Shown in pieces: positions 35,327 to 47,323 of a DNA stretch of 64,000 nt. The stretch's first letter is position 1. Each line of letters begins with the position of its first letter. Location of the stretch: assembly GCA_011634665.1 (NCBI GenBank), contig WAEK01000002.1, positions 3,056,501 through 3,120,500 of the forward strand, read 5' to 3'. The position numbers and the translations under genes are program-made. The DNA comes from Mortierella sp. BCC40632 (lineage: Eukaryota > Mortierellomycota > Mortierellomycetes > Mortierellales > Mortierellaceae). The notes under the pieces are model-generated. The model was not told the origin of the DNA, ran no database searches, and saw only the letters and a program-made list of their open reading frames with translations.

Positions 35327-36911
35327 CTACGTTCGCTGAACAACATCCACCACACGAATTCTGGATCGTTCACAATCGGTCATGAGTGACTTGCTGCTTC
35401 CAATGATAACGCCCACATCTGCTTCAACTAGATCCAAAAGGGGAGTGGACCAAAGAGGAGTAACAAATTGCAAGTTAAACACGCTGCACCATCCTTTTCT
35501 ACCTTCTTTTGCAGTAAAGAAAAAGAAAAGAAAAGAAAAGGCAAGACTTACCAAGACATCCTAGATCCGTTGAAGAGTCTCCAAAATAGGCCCATCGGGT
35601 ATCGGCCATGGCCAGACCATGCTGAACCGCGAATTCTCGTTGAATCTTTTGGAATGCATGCAATTTATCTGTTCCCGTCAAACAATGGATGTGAACCCCA
35701 CCATTGGAGACATGGTGCTGCTCGGTCGAATCCGAATCTGTCGTCTCCTCACCCGACCGTTCATTGTCCTGACCTTGCATCTCGGGTTTTGTTTCATTCT
35801 CCAGACGAATGTCAGTCTCAGTATTATCCGTACCCATCGAGCTTTTTCTCCGCCGAATCAAAAGCTCATGACATTCCTCCGAGAACATCAGATTGGAGGA
35901 GATGAGATGAGAATCCGGTAAATACCGGTGTGTGGCCTCCTCACTTCCAAAAACTTGGTCCATTGCTCCTCGGATCAGATCTTTGCTCCAGTTAACGGAT
36001 ACGATCCATAGCTCACCTGGTTTCTTGGACTTTTTCAAATCCTCTTTTGTCGTGGTCGATGAAGACAACAGGTCCTGTTCTTGTTCTTGTTCTTGTTCTT
36101 GTCGTCGCCGATCTTGTTCTGCAACAAAGGTCCTCAAGAGTTCTACCATTCCAGGTCGTAACTTGACATGGGTTCGTCCATATTCACGGATCTGTGCTCG
36201 AGTCAAACCCACAAGGTTCCCACTCCGGTCCACACGGTCGAGCGAAACCTTCTCGACGGCACGTTTTCGGACTTGACATTGGATCCAAGGTTGAAGAGAG
36301 GCTACCTTGGGAGTGGGTAGATCGGGTTCCGGTGTGAATGTTCGACCATCGATGTGACACTTGAGACTGCGGACCGCTGGGTCCAGCAAGGGTGGCCATT
36401 TCTTGGTTGTAGAAGAGGCTTGCTGCGGTGTAGGTTCATGGAGTTGGGTCTTTGTGTCCGCGTCTTGACTACCAGTCGAGTCATCTTCGCCATTGACGCG
36501 TCCAGCGTGTGTATTCAAATGACAGAGGTCTCCCACGTTGACTTTATCTAGATCATCCAGATAGGCCTGAAGGATCTGGGACCAGGACAACTCGGGCTTG
36601 TCATACATGTCGGACCGTTTTTGTTCCGCCAATGTATCAAAGGATGAGGTCGTGTCATGGTCCGTGATAGTTTCGTCAAAATCACAGACAAGGTGGTCAA
36701 AGTGAAGGAGGTCCTTGACCGAGAATATGGATGGGTTGGGGGTACTAACCCCATTGGTGATAGCAGGGTCATGCACAGCCTGAACAGTGAAGAGCGATGC
36801 GAGGTCATTGGACTGGGTTTCGGGATTGCCCTTGTCTGGACCTGCATCGCTAATTCTTAGAAAGTCGACGAGACCTTCGGCTTTGGGGAATCGAAGGAGT
36901 GTAGAGGTCAT
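35327..36911 (-). CDS. HAD-superfamily phosphatase-like protein
   Basis: Two exons (36911-35552, 35427-35327) join in phase to 486 residues. Motif I is DFDET at 77-81 (D77 nucleophile, D79 acid/base). WIVSVNWSKDLIRGAMDQVF provides the motif II region, and YFGDSSTDLGCL near 442-453 is motif IV with its acidic metal ligands; the last exon adds ADVGVIIGSSKSL, the usual strand-helix after motif IV. A helical cap-like insertion between motifs I and II is enlarged by an acidic, Gln/Glu-repetitive stretch encoded by a CTTGTT-type repeat at 36074-36110. HAD enzymes of this form dephosphorylate small metabolites; the substrate is unknown. Cytosolic, no signal sequence. It lies 299 bp downstream of the chitin synthase on the same strand. 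Confidence 0.82.
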
Positions 36912-37210
36912 GGATGAGATGGCAGAAAAGAAAAAACGAGGGTGCGGGTGAATGAGAAAGAACAGCGGACATGCAGGTTTTTTTTTCTTTTTCTTTTTCT
37001 TTTTTTTTTCAGTGTCCCCACCACACGAAAAGCAGCTGAGGTTTGCAGAGCCACGGATCCTTTGGCACCATTCTCAGGTCTCAGGTGATTTGGTTTTATG
37101 AAGTTAATGCTTAGGTTTCATTTACAAGGGCTACGCTATACACCTTCAGGCTAGGTCTTTACAATGCCTTTTTTTTTTTTTTTTCTTTCTCCCTCTCCTC
37201 CTACAGGCGG

Positions 37211-40200
37211 TTACCATCTCAGCTCACCAGAGATCAATCTCAGAACGAGGTAGACAACACTACCAACAAACCGGAAGGCAGACAGGAATGCAACGGCCCA
37301 GAGCACAAACGACAGATAAATTTGTGATCGTTTGTCATACGTCTCCGTTCGCTCCTCGCCCGAATAGGTAACAATACCAACAAGCAATGCGTTCGATGCA
37401 CACCAAAACACTACCAGCCTTGTACGGAATGCTCGGTAATAATCCTCCTGTGCTGTCTTTGGGTCTGGTGCCGACGCGACCTCCTCAGTCTTCTCGGTCA
37501 AAGCATCCATCGCCTTCTGGTAGCTCTCGTTAATGTCCTTTTCTTCAGTTGGAACTGCAACCGTTACCTCGGCCGTCTTTGCGTTAGAGGACGCCTTGAC
37601 TACACCGAGATCCATCTTTTCCATAGACTCTCCCTTGGTTCCCCAACTGACATCATGTGTGTTACAGAACGCATAGACGTTCAGGACATTAATATAGCTA
37701 TCAGATCCAAGAAAGTTGATCATGGTTAGAAAACAGAATCCAGGAATGTTCAATTCTTCGACATTGGATAGAGTCTGGCTGTTATTCAGGAACCGGTTAT
37801 TCGATCATTACCTTGGAATCATGCAGAGATATTGGACAAAGCTGGTCACCATGTGCCAAGGTTCCAAATAGAGGAGACTTCCAACAAGGTACATTCCGTA
37901 GGTGGAAGCCAAAGACAAGATGACGGTTCTAAAGGTTGGGTTGTTCATGATGGCCTGGAAACTGGTAGCTCCTGACTCGATGGCCGCCGAGATGCCGAGC
38001 TTTGTCAACCAGAACGCACAGAAGGTCATGTAGACCATCAGGACTGCAAAGAAGATCATCGCTCCTGTGTACAACAACTTTGAACTGAAAATGAGAACAA
38101 GGAAGGGGAAGGTAGCTACTGTTAGAATACTCAAGTCTTGAAGATGTGGCAATAAACGTTGGAATACACACTCCTGAAAAACTCTTTTGATAGCCTTACC
38201 CTGTAGGTCGGTTACCCAAACTGAGGACAAACATGGCGATGACAAGGAATTGGTAGGAATAATTGAGGATGACAAACAGGACCTTTGCCACGCCGTTGTC
38301 ACCAAAGGGGCTGTTTCCGGGTATCGTTAATGAGTTGGCAATGATGTAGAATGTAAGGTATACGTTGGCCTAGGAAATCAGGTGTAGCGAGAAGTTTCAG
38401 GAAGGTTAGCGCTGTCACATGCTGCTGCTGCTGCTGATGGTTTTTTTTTTTTTTTTTTTTTTTTTTTCAGTGGCCAAGATTCAAACTTACAAGTGCAAAC
38501 CAACTGAAGAGAATGTTCATGACGTTGTAGACCAATTGAAGGTGAAAGAGGATTTTCCTGCAAAAAAAAAAAAAGAGGTCGTATTAGCATTCCGCATCCC
38601 TTTGTGTGTGTGTGTGTGTGTATGTGTGACCAAGAGTCCATCTGTTACAATAGGTTTACCTCCAGACAGCATGGTCACTCCGGTAAATCTTTCCAAAATG
38701 AAAGATCGAAAAGAGTGCCACAAAGAACGTTCCGTTCAGCCAACGACGACGTTGACTGACCAATTCAGGGACGGTATCGGGCACATCGGTCTCCGCCCAA
38801 GCAGCTTTGACATATCGCAAAGTCCATGCATAGTTCCTCTTGGCAACCAATTCGAAACAGAGAATACGATCTTCAGCCAGGTACATATTGGCGTCAAAAA
38901 TACCCGAGTCTGCCGAGGGCTTTTCACCCTTGAAATAACTAATGAGCGGTCCTTCGCCTGGTGTCTCTGGCGAAGTCAACAGTGCACGGTATCGATATGC
39001 TGAGAATGCTCCTGGCAAGACAGAGATGTATCCAATGACGGACTCGAGCGGTTTGTCCAGGATGTTGTTCTAGCGTAGCGGGAATATCGGAGTAAAGTTT
39101 TTTTTTTTTTTTTTGTAGGACAACGTCAGCATACAGGTGCATACAATGGAGAAACTCGCTTCCGAATGAGGGTGGCGGACCAGGTTCAGTGACACTTACC
39201 ATCTTGTACTCAAAGTTCTGGGCAGCGACAAGTGGGTTTAGTAGGTTCTTGGCAGCAGGACCCTTGACAGGCTTAATCTCTCCACAGGCGCCAGCGACGT
39301 TTGAGTTGAGGTCAAAGACCTTCCAGAGTTGGTAGATTGATGTTGGTCCAGGGCGAGTACCGACGTCGAGAAGGACGCAGACGCGCGGGTTGATGATCGG
39401 TCCAAAGGCATTGAAGAACCAACGGTGAGAGTTCAGCTTCTTTGCGTTCTGTTCCTTCAGACAGAACATGATCTGTACTGGGGCATAGTCGCTCGTCTTT
39501 GACTGAACAATCTTCATGGAAGGGTCGATCGTGACTTGGGTTGTGTACTACAGCGAAGAAGAAGGGAAAAAAAATGCAGGAATTGTGGTTGGTCCATTGT
39601 CCTGGAAGATATCTCTCCGTGGCGCTCAAGGAGTCCCGTAGGTCTGAGAGAGTTCCTTACCTCGAAAAGATGGGCTTCGACAGGCCTGCCGTTGACTTCA
39701 CGCTTGGCGATACCTTCCTGATAGACGCCCATTGAGGCAAGATAGTCATAGACCTTTTCGTTACATTTTTTACGACCGTCAGCGACGATACAGACGACAA
39801 CCTTTTCCCACGAGCCCTCACCCCAAGTCTTGGAGTTGGTCCTGGACACGAGGTGGCGGATGTTTTTGATGACTCCGTGCATCGTCTCGGCAAACAACAG
39901 GGCATCTTCCTATGGGAGACATGCGGATTATTTTTGGTCAGTCAGTTAAAGGTGGGCTGGTGGGCTGGGCCTTTCCTCTGGGAATCTGTCCGTCTGCCCT
40001 TGATCCTCCGCGCGGGAAGACAAAAAAAAAGTCTATTTTTCAGACTCCCTTACTCTCCTCTCTAACTCTCCCGCACGCCCACTCTCACGCCCCGCCTCGT
40101 TTCTCCAGTTCCCATTCTTACGTTATACATGGTGACAACAATAAAGAGTTCCGTCTCGCGGTGCCACATCGCGGGGCGAAGGGTATAGTTCTCGGCCTCA

Positions 40201-40520
40201 AAGTCATTCGGGTCGCAAGTGACGGCCGTGTATCTCATAAACTCCCACTCTTCACCCTTTTGTTGCCGTTGCTGGTCTAGGTAGTGCGAAGGAACGGGAC
40301 ACATGAGAACCAAGTTTCCGTCTGTAAGCTGGACGTTCTTTGTGGTCTTGTATCGGCGCTCCTGGCGCTCGGGCACTTCGCCATAACGAAGTGTGGCCGA
40401 GTGGGCCTGCTGTTGCTGGGCATGCGATAAGAAAGGAGTCTCTGCTGAGACAGGGTATGTGGCGGGATTGGGAGCCGGTGTTTGTGGTGGCACGTCCTGA
40501 AGCTGCACGTAGTGAGCCAT
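37211..40520 (-). CDS. Chitin synthase, division 1
   Basis: Eight exons (40520-40122, 39909-39661, 39547-39200, 39069-38660, 38557-38491, 38369-38200, 38084-37812, 37697-37211) join in phase to 800 residues. The N-terminal cytosolic part contains [17 protein letters not shown] and [14 protein letters not shown]. The GT2 catalytic core has the nucleotide-binding [17 protein letters not shown] at 397-400 (catalytic Asp) and QRRRWLNG at 438-445, the chitin synthase signature. About seven transmembrane helices follow from residue 450. There is no myosin head, so it is a division-1 (class I-III type) enzyme that extrudes chitin across the plasma membrane. Most intron phases in the first half are 0. 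A cytosolic acidic loop ([17 protein letters not shown]) interrupts the last helices. ATG at 40520 is the first in frame; a CT-rich stretch precedes it in transcript sense. Confidence 0.95.
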
Positions 40521-40746
40521 GGCCGGGTTGCTGCAGTCGGTCGGGGAGAGAGCAGGGGGCACGGAGCAGGCGAAGGACAGTGAACGAAGTGTAGTCAAGG
40601 ATCAGGGCCCGTGTGCAGATGGGCAAGTTGTGGATCGGCGAGTAGGGATGGATGATCGAGAGTGGGATGGGATGGGATGAAATGGGGATTCAGGATGCGA
40701 AAGAGGAAGGGATATGTAGAAAGCAGAAAGCAGAAAGCAGAAAGAA

Positions 40747-40751
<5 letters not shown>

Positions 40752-40788
<37 letters not shown>
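40752..40788. repeat. GA microsatellite
   Basis: About 18 GA units, 230 bp upstream of the chitin synthase start; reads as CT in transcript sense. Confidence 0.9.
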
Positions 40789-40791
<3 letters not shown>

Positions 40792-41026
40792 AAGAAAGAG
40801 TTAGGGGTGTGCGAGGCACAAGGAAAAAATAGCAGCGAGCAGATGACGCTTGAGGGAGTGAGAAGGGGTGGACAGGAGGAGGAGGCGTGGATAGGGCTTT
40901 CTTCTTCTCTTGTCCTTTGTCCTTTTGGATCGACCCGCTCCTCCTTTTTTTTTTTTTTTTTTTTTTTTCACTCTCCTCTCCCTTTTTTTTTCTTGTTCTT
41001 GTTGTTGTATCTCTACCCTGTGCAAC

Positions 41027-41092
41027 CGACCTGTTACCCGACCTGTTACCCGACCTGCTACTCGACCTGCTGCCCTACCTGTTACCCGGCCT
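41027..41092. repeat. 12-bp minisatellite, about 5.5 copies
   Basis: Units CGACCTGTTACC at 41027 and 41039, CGACCTGCTACT at 41051, CGACCTGCTGCC at 41063, CTACCTGTTACC at 41075, then a partial unit. Exact period 12. It lies about 510 bp upstream of the chitin synthase start. Confidence 0.9.
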
Positions 41093-42373
41093 TTGTTTGT
41101 CTGATGCCCAGCCCTGGACCCGCCCGCGAGGCAGTGCGCCTCTCAGTAACTAGAGCAGGCCTGTCTTCTTGGCGAGCGGGTCGTCCGCTCTCGACTCCCT
41201 GTCTCTGTTTGCACCACCACTCGCACAGGCACAGCCCATGCCCTTTTGGACCAACCTAAAAATACTTAGCCTTCGCCACTCACCCAGACAACCGTCCCAT
41301 GAGGTCATTCCATGCGCTCTGGACAGGGTCGCGAGGGGAATGAGGGCGAGATATCCGGCCCCAGCACGCTACTCTTTTTCTTTTTGACCGCAGCGGTTTT
41401 TATCCCCACCTTTGATGCCGACACCTGCTCAGCCAACCCACGCTACTTCCATGCAGTTCACAGCGGAGCAACATTGTTGTCCTTCAAACGGATCAGATAT
41501 AAGATACCTCTTTCCTACCACCCAATAAACAAGCAGAATTCAGGAGAAAACTGTGCACTGTTAAACAGCCCTGCCACAGGTTGCACTTCTTCGGACCCCA
41601 ACCCGATCAATGTGGCAATCTAGATTGGTACTTTTACCGTATAAAAAGAGTGAAAGGGGACCTTTCCCCCCTGCTACAAAGACTATCCATTCTGTTGGTT
41701 CACGAGTCACCACGATGCTTGGAAACCGTTTCTTACCCTATTAGAAGAAGAAAAGAATGCCTCAGTGGTCAGTTTACTCAATGGTGTTTACCTGCAGTAG
41801 GAAAACACAGACTGAACAAAGAGTTGTACTAGGTCGCATGCCCATCGTGGCGGATAGAGAAGTTTAACCAACTTGAATGCTCTCTATTTGTTTTGCGTGT
41901 GTTTTTGTGTGTTTTTGTGTGTGTTTGTGTGTTGTCGCATGGCACTGCCACAAGTATGACAGACCCAAACAATGTCCTTGATCGAGGATGCGATTTTTTT
42001 TTTGAAGCTTGATACGAGCGGATCCATACATCCAGGATTTTAAGCAAAAGATGGAACCTTCAATCGCTCAACGATTGCTCAAGTATCTAATTCATTGTTC
42101 GTCAGGGTCTAGTCTCTCAGCCTTCCCTGTTCTTGCTGGCACGTCTCAGCCCAGAGAGTAAGCCAGTGCACAGACCAACCATGGGTGTGGAATGAGAGCA
42201 AACAGGGGGGGAGCATAAAGCATACGAAAAAAAAAAAAAAAAAGGCATTTGAGGATTGGGATGGCAAGTACTATACTTTCCTCTAAAAATCGAGAGGGAT
42301 CGCCATCAAATTTATTTTGCTTTCTGCCGCTATACTTTTAACCTTTGGGAACGCAAATTTGGCACGCTTACTT

Positions 42374-42375
<2 letters not shown>

Positions 42376-42408
<33 letters not shown>
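42376..42408. repeat. GT microsatellite
   Basis: About 16 GT units followed by a T run, just beyond the 3' end of the PD-(D/E)XK gene. Confidence 0.9.
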
Positions 42409-42414
<6 letters not shown>

Positions 42415-42446
42415 TTTTTTTTTTTTTTTACAGATTCAGTTGCTAA

Positions 42447-44874
42447 TCACCATCCAGGACGAGAAAGTTTCGGCTTTTTGAAAGACGGCCTCAACCAGGA
42501 GAGTGGGACCTTGGGTCTTGTGCTCGGTCGAACTTTCACGCGCCGGATGGCGGCCACCGTCCTCTCAACTTCTACCTGCGCTTGTCGAAATGCCTCCATC
42601 AAGTGAGCTATGGGAAACATATTCATACAATCACCAGGAACACAGCAAACCGCAAACCGACGCATGATATATACTGCCTCAGACTGGATTTTCATAGTAT
42701 AAAACTCGACCGTTGGCTCTAAAAAGATAAAAAAAAACAAACAACAAACAAGAAAATAAAAAGGCAGATGAAGAGAAACTGTATAACGAGGACATGGAGG
42801 TCCAAATATATTTCAACTCACCAAGAATAGACTTACCGCGAACAAGTATGCCAATGACCGAAACATCGTCCTCTGGAAGAAGCTTCAAGATCGAGTCCAA
42901 TGCTAGCTTCAGTTCCTGGCCCAGCTTCGTCTTATCATCCCAAATCTGGGAAGCCTTGTTCGTCTGGATCTTTCCCTCCAATAGCACTACAGACAGTTGT
43001 CGCTTGTTAGCTATTGTCGTCGTTGAGAAGTCGGGGACAAGTAGGTCGGAATCCAAGTTACAAGTGTCTTCTTGTGTCTGCGTCCTACAATATTCGAGGA
43101 GGAAATGAAGTTAGCCTAACCATAAAAGACGGCAACCAGTCAACTGGACATGGGAAAGAATTAGTATTTACCAGGCACTCAGAGTGAACTTGATGTTGCT
43201 CAAGTAAATGTCGAGGAACGGCCCTAGTCGTGATTTGAGGTATGTATCTTCGTTGCATGTTTGGTCGCTCCAGAGCTGGCAATATTCGGTTAGTTTGTTC
43301 AAGATGGACTTGAGAGCATAGTCTTTCGGCGGCATGTCATTCAAGAGGTTCTTAAACGATTCTGGCTTCTTGTATGCTAGGGAGTATGCCCACCGGTGTG
43401 CCTCGACAATAGTGATATCAGGGAGCGAATCCATTTGGCCTTCTGTTGCGTCACAAAGAGTGTCCCAAGTCTTGTCCTCGACTTCGGCCTGCAGGCCTCT
43501 AGTCTGGTGGTCAGACTCGACAAGGAACACGAAGTTCACCGCGCTATGAAAAACACACCCTCAAATGGATTTAGAATCCACTTGCATTTAGCACGAATGC
43601 ATCTTGTAAAATCCACGCCTTCAAAGTACTTACAGTTTCTCATGAGGCTCAATCAAGCTGCCATTGTCTTGTACAACACGTTCTCTAAATTCCATCAAAT
43701 CGCGGCCAACCTCTGTATTGTTGATAATCCATGAATCATTGACGGTTGAGTCTCGTCACCCGTTTCCTTCAAGATAATTCCATGCATACAACTTGGTTGT
43801 CGATAGATTGTCCTGGTCCGAAAAGCTCAAATCGACGGGATCACTTGATGGCAGGTCCGCTCCGAGTAGAAGTTGGGGATAGTTGCCTCGCGGACTACCA
43901 TTATTCAGGATGACCCTTCCTGGGGGAGTCACTAGCAACGAGGTAATTAAAATGTTAAGCGAAATAGGAAATCCTGAACTTAAAGGCAAACATGCTGTGC
44001 ACCTTGGCGACCTACCCTGCATCCTAAAAACAGCGCTATTATCACTGTTTAAGGTAACGTCGTCCCTAGGGGAAAGAGCGAAAGGACTCTGTGGCGCTGA
44101 TGGTACATCTTGCCTGGTGTCAAACACGCCTGGGCTGCCTCCTAGCCTAAGGGCCTGATACCTGAGCTTGTGTGGATCAATTGGCAATGGAGCTATTTGA
44201 AGAAAGAAAAAGGTTAGAAGGAGCTATGACTACACAACTTGATATCTGCCAATCCTATATTTTCCTCTCAAAATGTACTCACAAGCGTTACAAGCAGCCT
44301 TTAACGGTCTCTCGTCCAGTTCGATGCGCGGATCGCGCGGATGCTTCCGATCAACTAGAAAGGCAACGACAAACGACAGGTCAGGAAATATCCAGCAAAG
44401 TGGGACAACAAAGGGATTCGCAAAGGACATACCCGAGACAGGAGACCCGGCCTCTGTGTCAACTTCCGACTCGTCTTCGGAATCCTCAATCACTTCCAGA
44501 GGTTCGTCATTCGGTAAGCCAGATGGGTATCTTTTGATACCCGAAATGGCTTCTTGGAGACCCGCCTCTTGGATTGCTATTCCCGCTTTTTTGGCTGTTG
44601 TTGCACTGTGGGAAAGCAGCAATCGATCCGTCGATTTCGACATATACTCTTCCCAGAAACACTCTTCAGATCGTTGCCGAAAGGCCAGGTATGATCTAAG
44701 GAGTTTACTATGGCGTCTTTGGCGGATGTGCGTGGAGTTGATAAGTGATTGGTATTCCTCGTGTGCACCCTCTTTGTCAGTAAAGCCGAAATGAATGACG
44801 AAGTTCTGGAAAGAGACATGCTCCTGGTGAGGCTCCTTGGCGAGTGCCCAATCAAGATACTCTTTTATTGACAT
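42447..44874 (-). pseudogene. PD-(D/E)XK nuclease-fold gene with one in-frame TGA
   Basis: Seven exons (44874-44433, 44354-44283, 44192-44016, 43931-43634, 43543-43172, 43084-42837, 42718-42447) join in perfect phase to 626 codons. Codon 289 is TGA (43758-43756), inside exon 4; the frame continues with good coding character on both sides (YAWNYLEGNG before, VNDSWIINNTEVGRDLMEF after). The C-terminal part carries D472 in LLVPDF and E490-x-K492 in VVLLEGKIQ, the PD-(D/E)XK arrangement, followed by KLGQELKLALDSIL. Families with this ending are common, lineage-specific and uncharacterised in Mucoromycota as far as I know. The TGA may be a recent nonsense mutation, a sequencing error, or lie in an unrecognised 132-nt intron (weak donor GTGATC). 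Nuclease activity is inference. Confidence 0.6.
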
Positions 44875-44974
44875 GAGTGGATGATCTCTAGTGTTTTGGC
44901 AGAGGAATCAGAAACGAGTTAACTTGAGCTATGATAGAGTATTCCTCGGTAGACCTTGAGACTGCAATATCAGT

Positions 44975-45123
44975 AGAAAGGGCACATGGAGTCAAATTGC
45001 TACCATGCAAAGCCAAACTAAAGACCACCGTCGTCGCAGTCACCCCCCGGTCGGCAGGGAACGAGGGTACTCTGATGCACCTGCTGGACCTAAAGGAGCT
45101 GGGCCGCTATTGACTAGATGTTT
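44975..45123 (+). repeat. Tandem duplication, unit 1 (period 177 bp)
   Basis: This 149-bp unit recurs at 45152-45300. The copies are about 87% identical by eye, starting AGAAAGGGCACATGGAGTCA and ending TGACTAGATGTTT, separated by 28 bp. Confidence 0.9.
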
Positions 45124-45364
45124 TTGCGCATTCTTCCCATGTAGCATCAACAGAAAGGGCACATGGAGTCAAATTGCTACCATGCAAAGCCAAGCTGAAG
45201 ACCATCATCGTCGTAGTCACCCCCCGGTCGGCAGGGAACGAATTTACTCTGATGCACCTACTGGACCTAAAGGAGCCGGACCACTATTGACTAGATGTTT
45301 CTACGTGGGAACAAAGGACAACCTGTCACATTACCTTCGTATACGATGCAAAGGAAAGGATTGA
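45005..45364 (+). CDS. ORF spanning the tandem duplication, uncertain
   Basis: A 119-codon frame carries the duplicated block KGTWSQIATMQSQ ... SHPPVGRER ... GPKGAGPLLTRCF twice. Between copies most substitutions change amino acids in this frame, while another frame (ERAHGVKLLPCKAKLK, ending in a shared TGA) has several silent changes. Neither frame is recognised. It may be noncoding. Confidence 0.2.
   Translation: MQSQTKDHRRRSHPPVGRERGYSDAPAGPKGAGPLLTRCFCAFFPCSINRKGTWSQIATMQSQAEDHHRRSHPPVGRERIYSDAPTGPKGAGPLLTRCFYVGTKDNLSHYLRIRCKGKD
45152..45300 (+). repeat. Tandem duplication, unit 2 (period 177 bp)
   Basis: Second unit of the duplication. Because 177 is a multiple of three, an ORF at 45005-45364 reads through both units in one frame. 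Confidence 0.9.
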
Positions 45365-46814
45365 TGGTGAGGATGTCAGCGATTGGTAGAGATGTTTGGT
45401 TTTTACCTCACTGTGACCTTTGTCGTCTCGTGACAAAAACGGGTGGCAATGAAGCAACCTCGCGTCCATCTCGATAAACCACTAACCACTGAGTTGACGA
45501 ACGCATGTCTCCTCTCAAGCAACTCGAGTACCTCTCCAGAACCAACCATCCAAACATTCTCTTGCATCCACCCAAGACAACAGCCATTACGCGAAAAAAA
45601 AAAAAAAAAAAAAGACGCGTTGTGAGCCCTCCGAGTTCTTGCCTATTTTGGAGAGAGCTTCTAGCAACTTCAGCAACCTAGAAACTCATGTCAAGCGAAT
45701 CTGAAGAACCCGAATTATCAGCCCTCTTTAGTTATTGAAAAACTGTAGCAGTGGCTAAAAGAGTTTGTCAAAGTGACTATAGAGAAGATCTTTTGTGGGC
45801 TTCCTTGAAGGACCGATTATTAGGTAGTTCAGTGGCATAAGTATGGTTGTGTGTTCAGCCATCTCACCATCCTTGTCCAACTTTCCCGTAAGAATGCATA
45901 TCTCATTTCATTTTCTAGTTGTGCAGACGAAGCACACGGCGACCATCACTCTGGAACCTTGGGGCCCCTGGACTGTATCAGACACTGGATTGCGTCTACC
46001 ATCTTAGGCAAGGGGTCACGGGTTAGATGGCGATCTCTTACACGCTCAAGAGCCCCATCCGCAGCGCTCAAGTCGATAGCAACACCTTATTAACAGTGTC
46101 CAATGCTCTCCCCATTCTAGAACTTCAATCTGAATTGAGCACGCTAAAAAAAAATATATGGGTTGAATGAGGCAGAGGATTATGTGCCGCATCTACACAG
46201 ACTTCTCATTTGATTCGACCCAGCGGTGACTCCAGTATGCTAGCAATTATCGTTGGATACCAGGTCAGGGGAATGCATTTTCATAATTCACGAGGTCAAC
46301 AGCCGCTTCTTGTTGTAGAAAGTCCAATATTATTGTTTTAGTCCCAAAGCCCTGTCCACTCTCATATAGCCCAACCTGAACCTCTCTAGCCAAGAGTCGC
46401 ATCTCAATGCATCAGCAATGTTGCCAAGACCTTGCTTGGCAGAGAATCGTGTATCGATCGATGCTCTCACAGCCCTACTTTATCCTTGACTGAGACTACT
46501 GTTACAGCCAAATCGATTATGACGGCGGTTCTTTCTTGAGAGCCCCCAAACTTGTCTCTCAGTAATGTGGGTGACCTCAAGCTCGAGGAAAACCCCAGTT
46601 CCAAACCGTGGCAAACTTGGTCAGGTACTCAAAGGAACAGAGTTCTGGTGTGGAAGGTGTGGAACCATAACTTTTGCCAGTCACAGCTTGGGGGAGGGAG
46701 GACGCTTTTCCTCCGCCCTTCGTTGCATTTCACCCCTTCGCCCTTCTTTCTTCGCGCCTCATCCTCAAGCAGTTCATCCCACAATCCAACCTGATCCTCC
46801 CTTCCTCCTCTCTA

Positions 46815-47285
46815 ATGTCAGAGAGCAAGCTAAATGCCGAGCTCGGCCTGGGCCAGTCGCCTGCACTCCCCTCCGGTTTTCAATTCCCATCGATCCACAA
46901 CTTTCCACCATTCTACACGTAAATAGCATTCGCCATGGCGCTCCACTGGCTTTTTTTTTTTTTTTTTTTTTTCTATCTATTTATGGCGTACTATCGAAAT
47001 AGTTTCTGCAAACTTCGATTCTGCGCGACTAAACTAAGAGTCCTGTGATTGGGGTGGCGGTGGTGGTGGTGGGGTTTCCTCTATCAATAGCTTGCAACCG
47101 ACAGCGTCGACATGGAAGAATCAGTCGGACCTATGGGGTACCATCATTATGCGATACTTTCGCCACCATCGACTCTATGAATTGGATCTGGATGATACTC
47201 GAGCGAGCAATGAACAGCTTTTCAACAATATCAGGATAAACCGTATGTCACTTTCGCTCGCAATCTCTCTTTTCTCTCTCTCTCT

Positions 47286-47323
<38 letters not shown>

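Larger units (their letters stand above)
40521..42446. other. Intergenic: chitin synthase promoter and flank
   Basis: Contains a GA microsatellite (40752-40788), a T run (40945-40968), a 12-bp minisatellite (41027-41092), a GTGTTTTT-type run (41896-41935), an A run (42226-42243) and a GT microsatellite (42376-42408). No convincing gene. Confidence 0.55.
44875..46814. other. Intergenic with tandem duplication
   Basis: Apart from the two 149-bp repeat units (44975-45300), the stretch has an A run (45593-45613) and short ORFs lacking splice partners. The last 100 bp are pyrimidine-rich, the likely promoter of VPS25. Confidence 0.5.
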
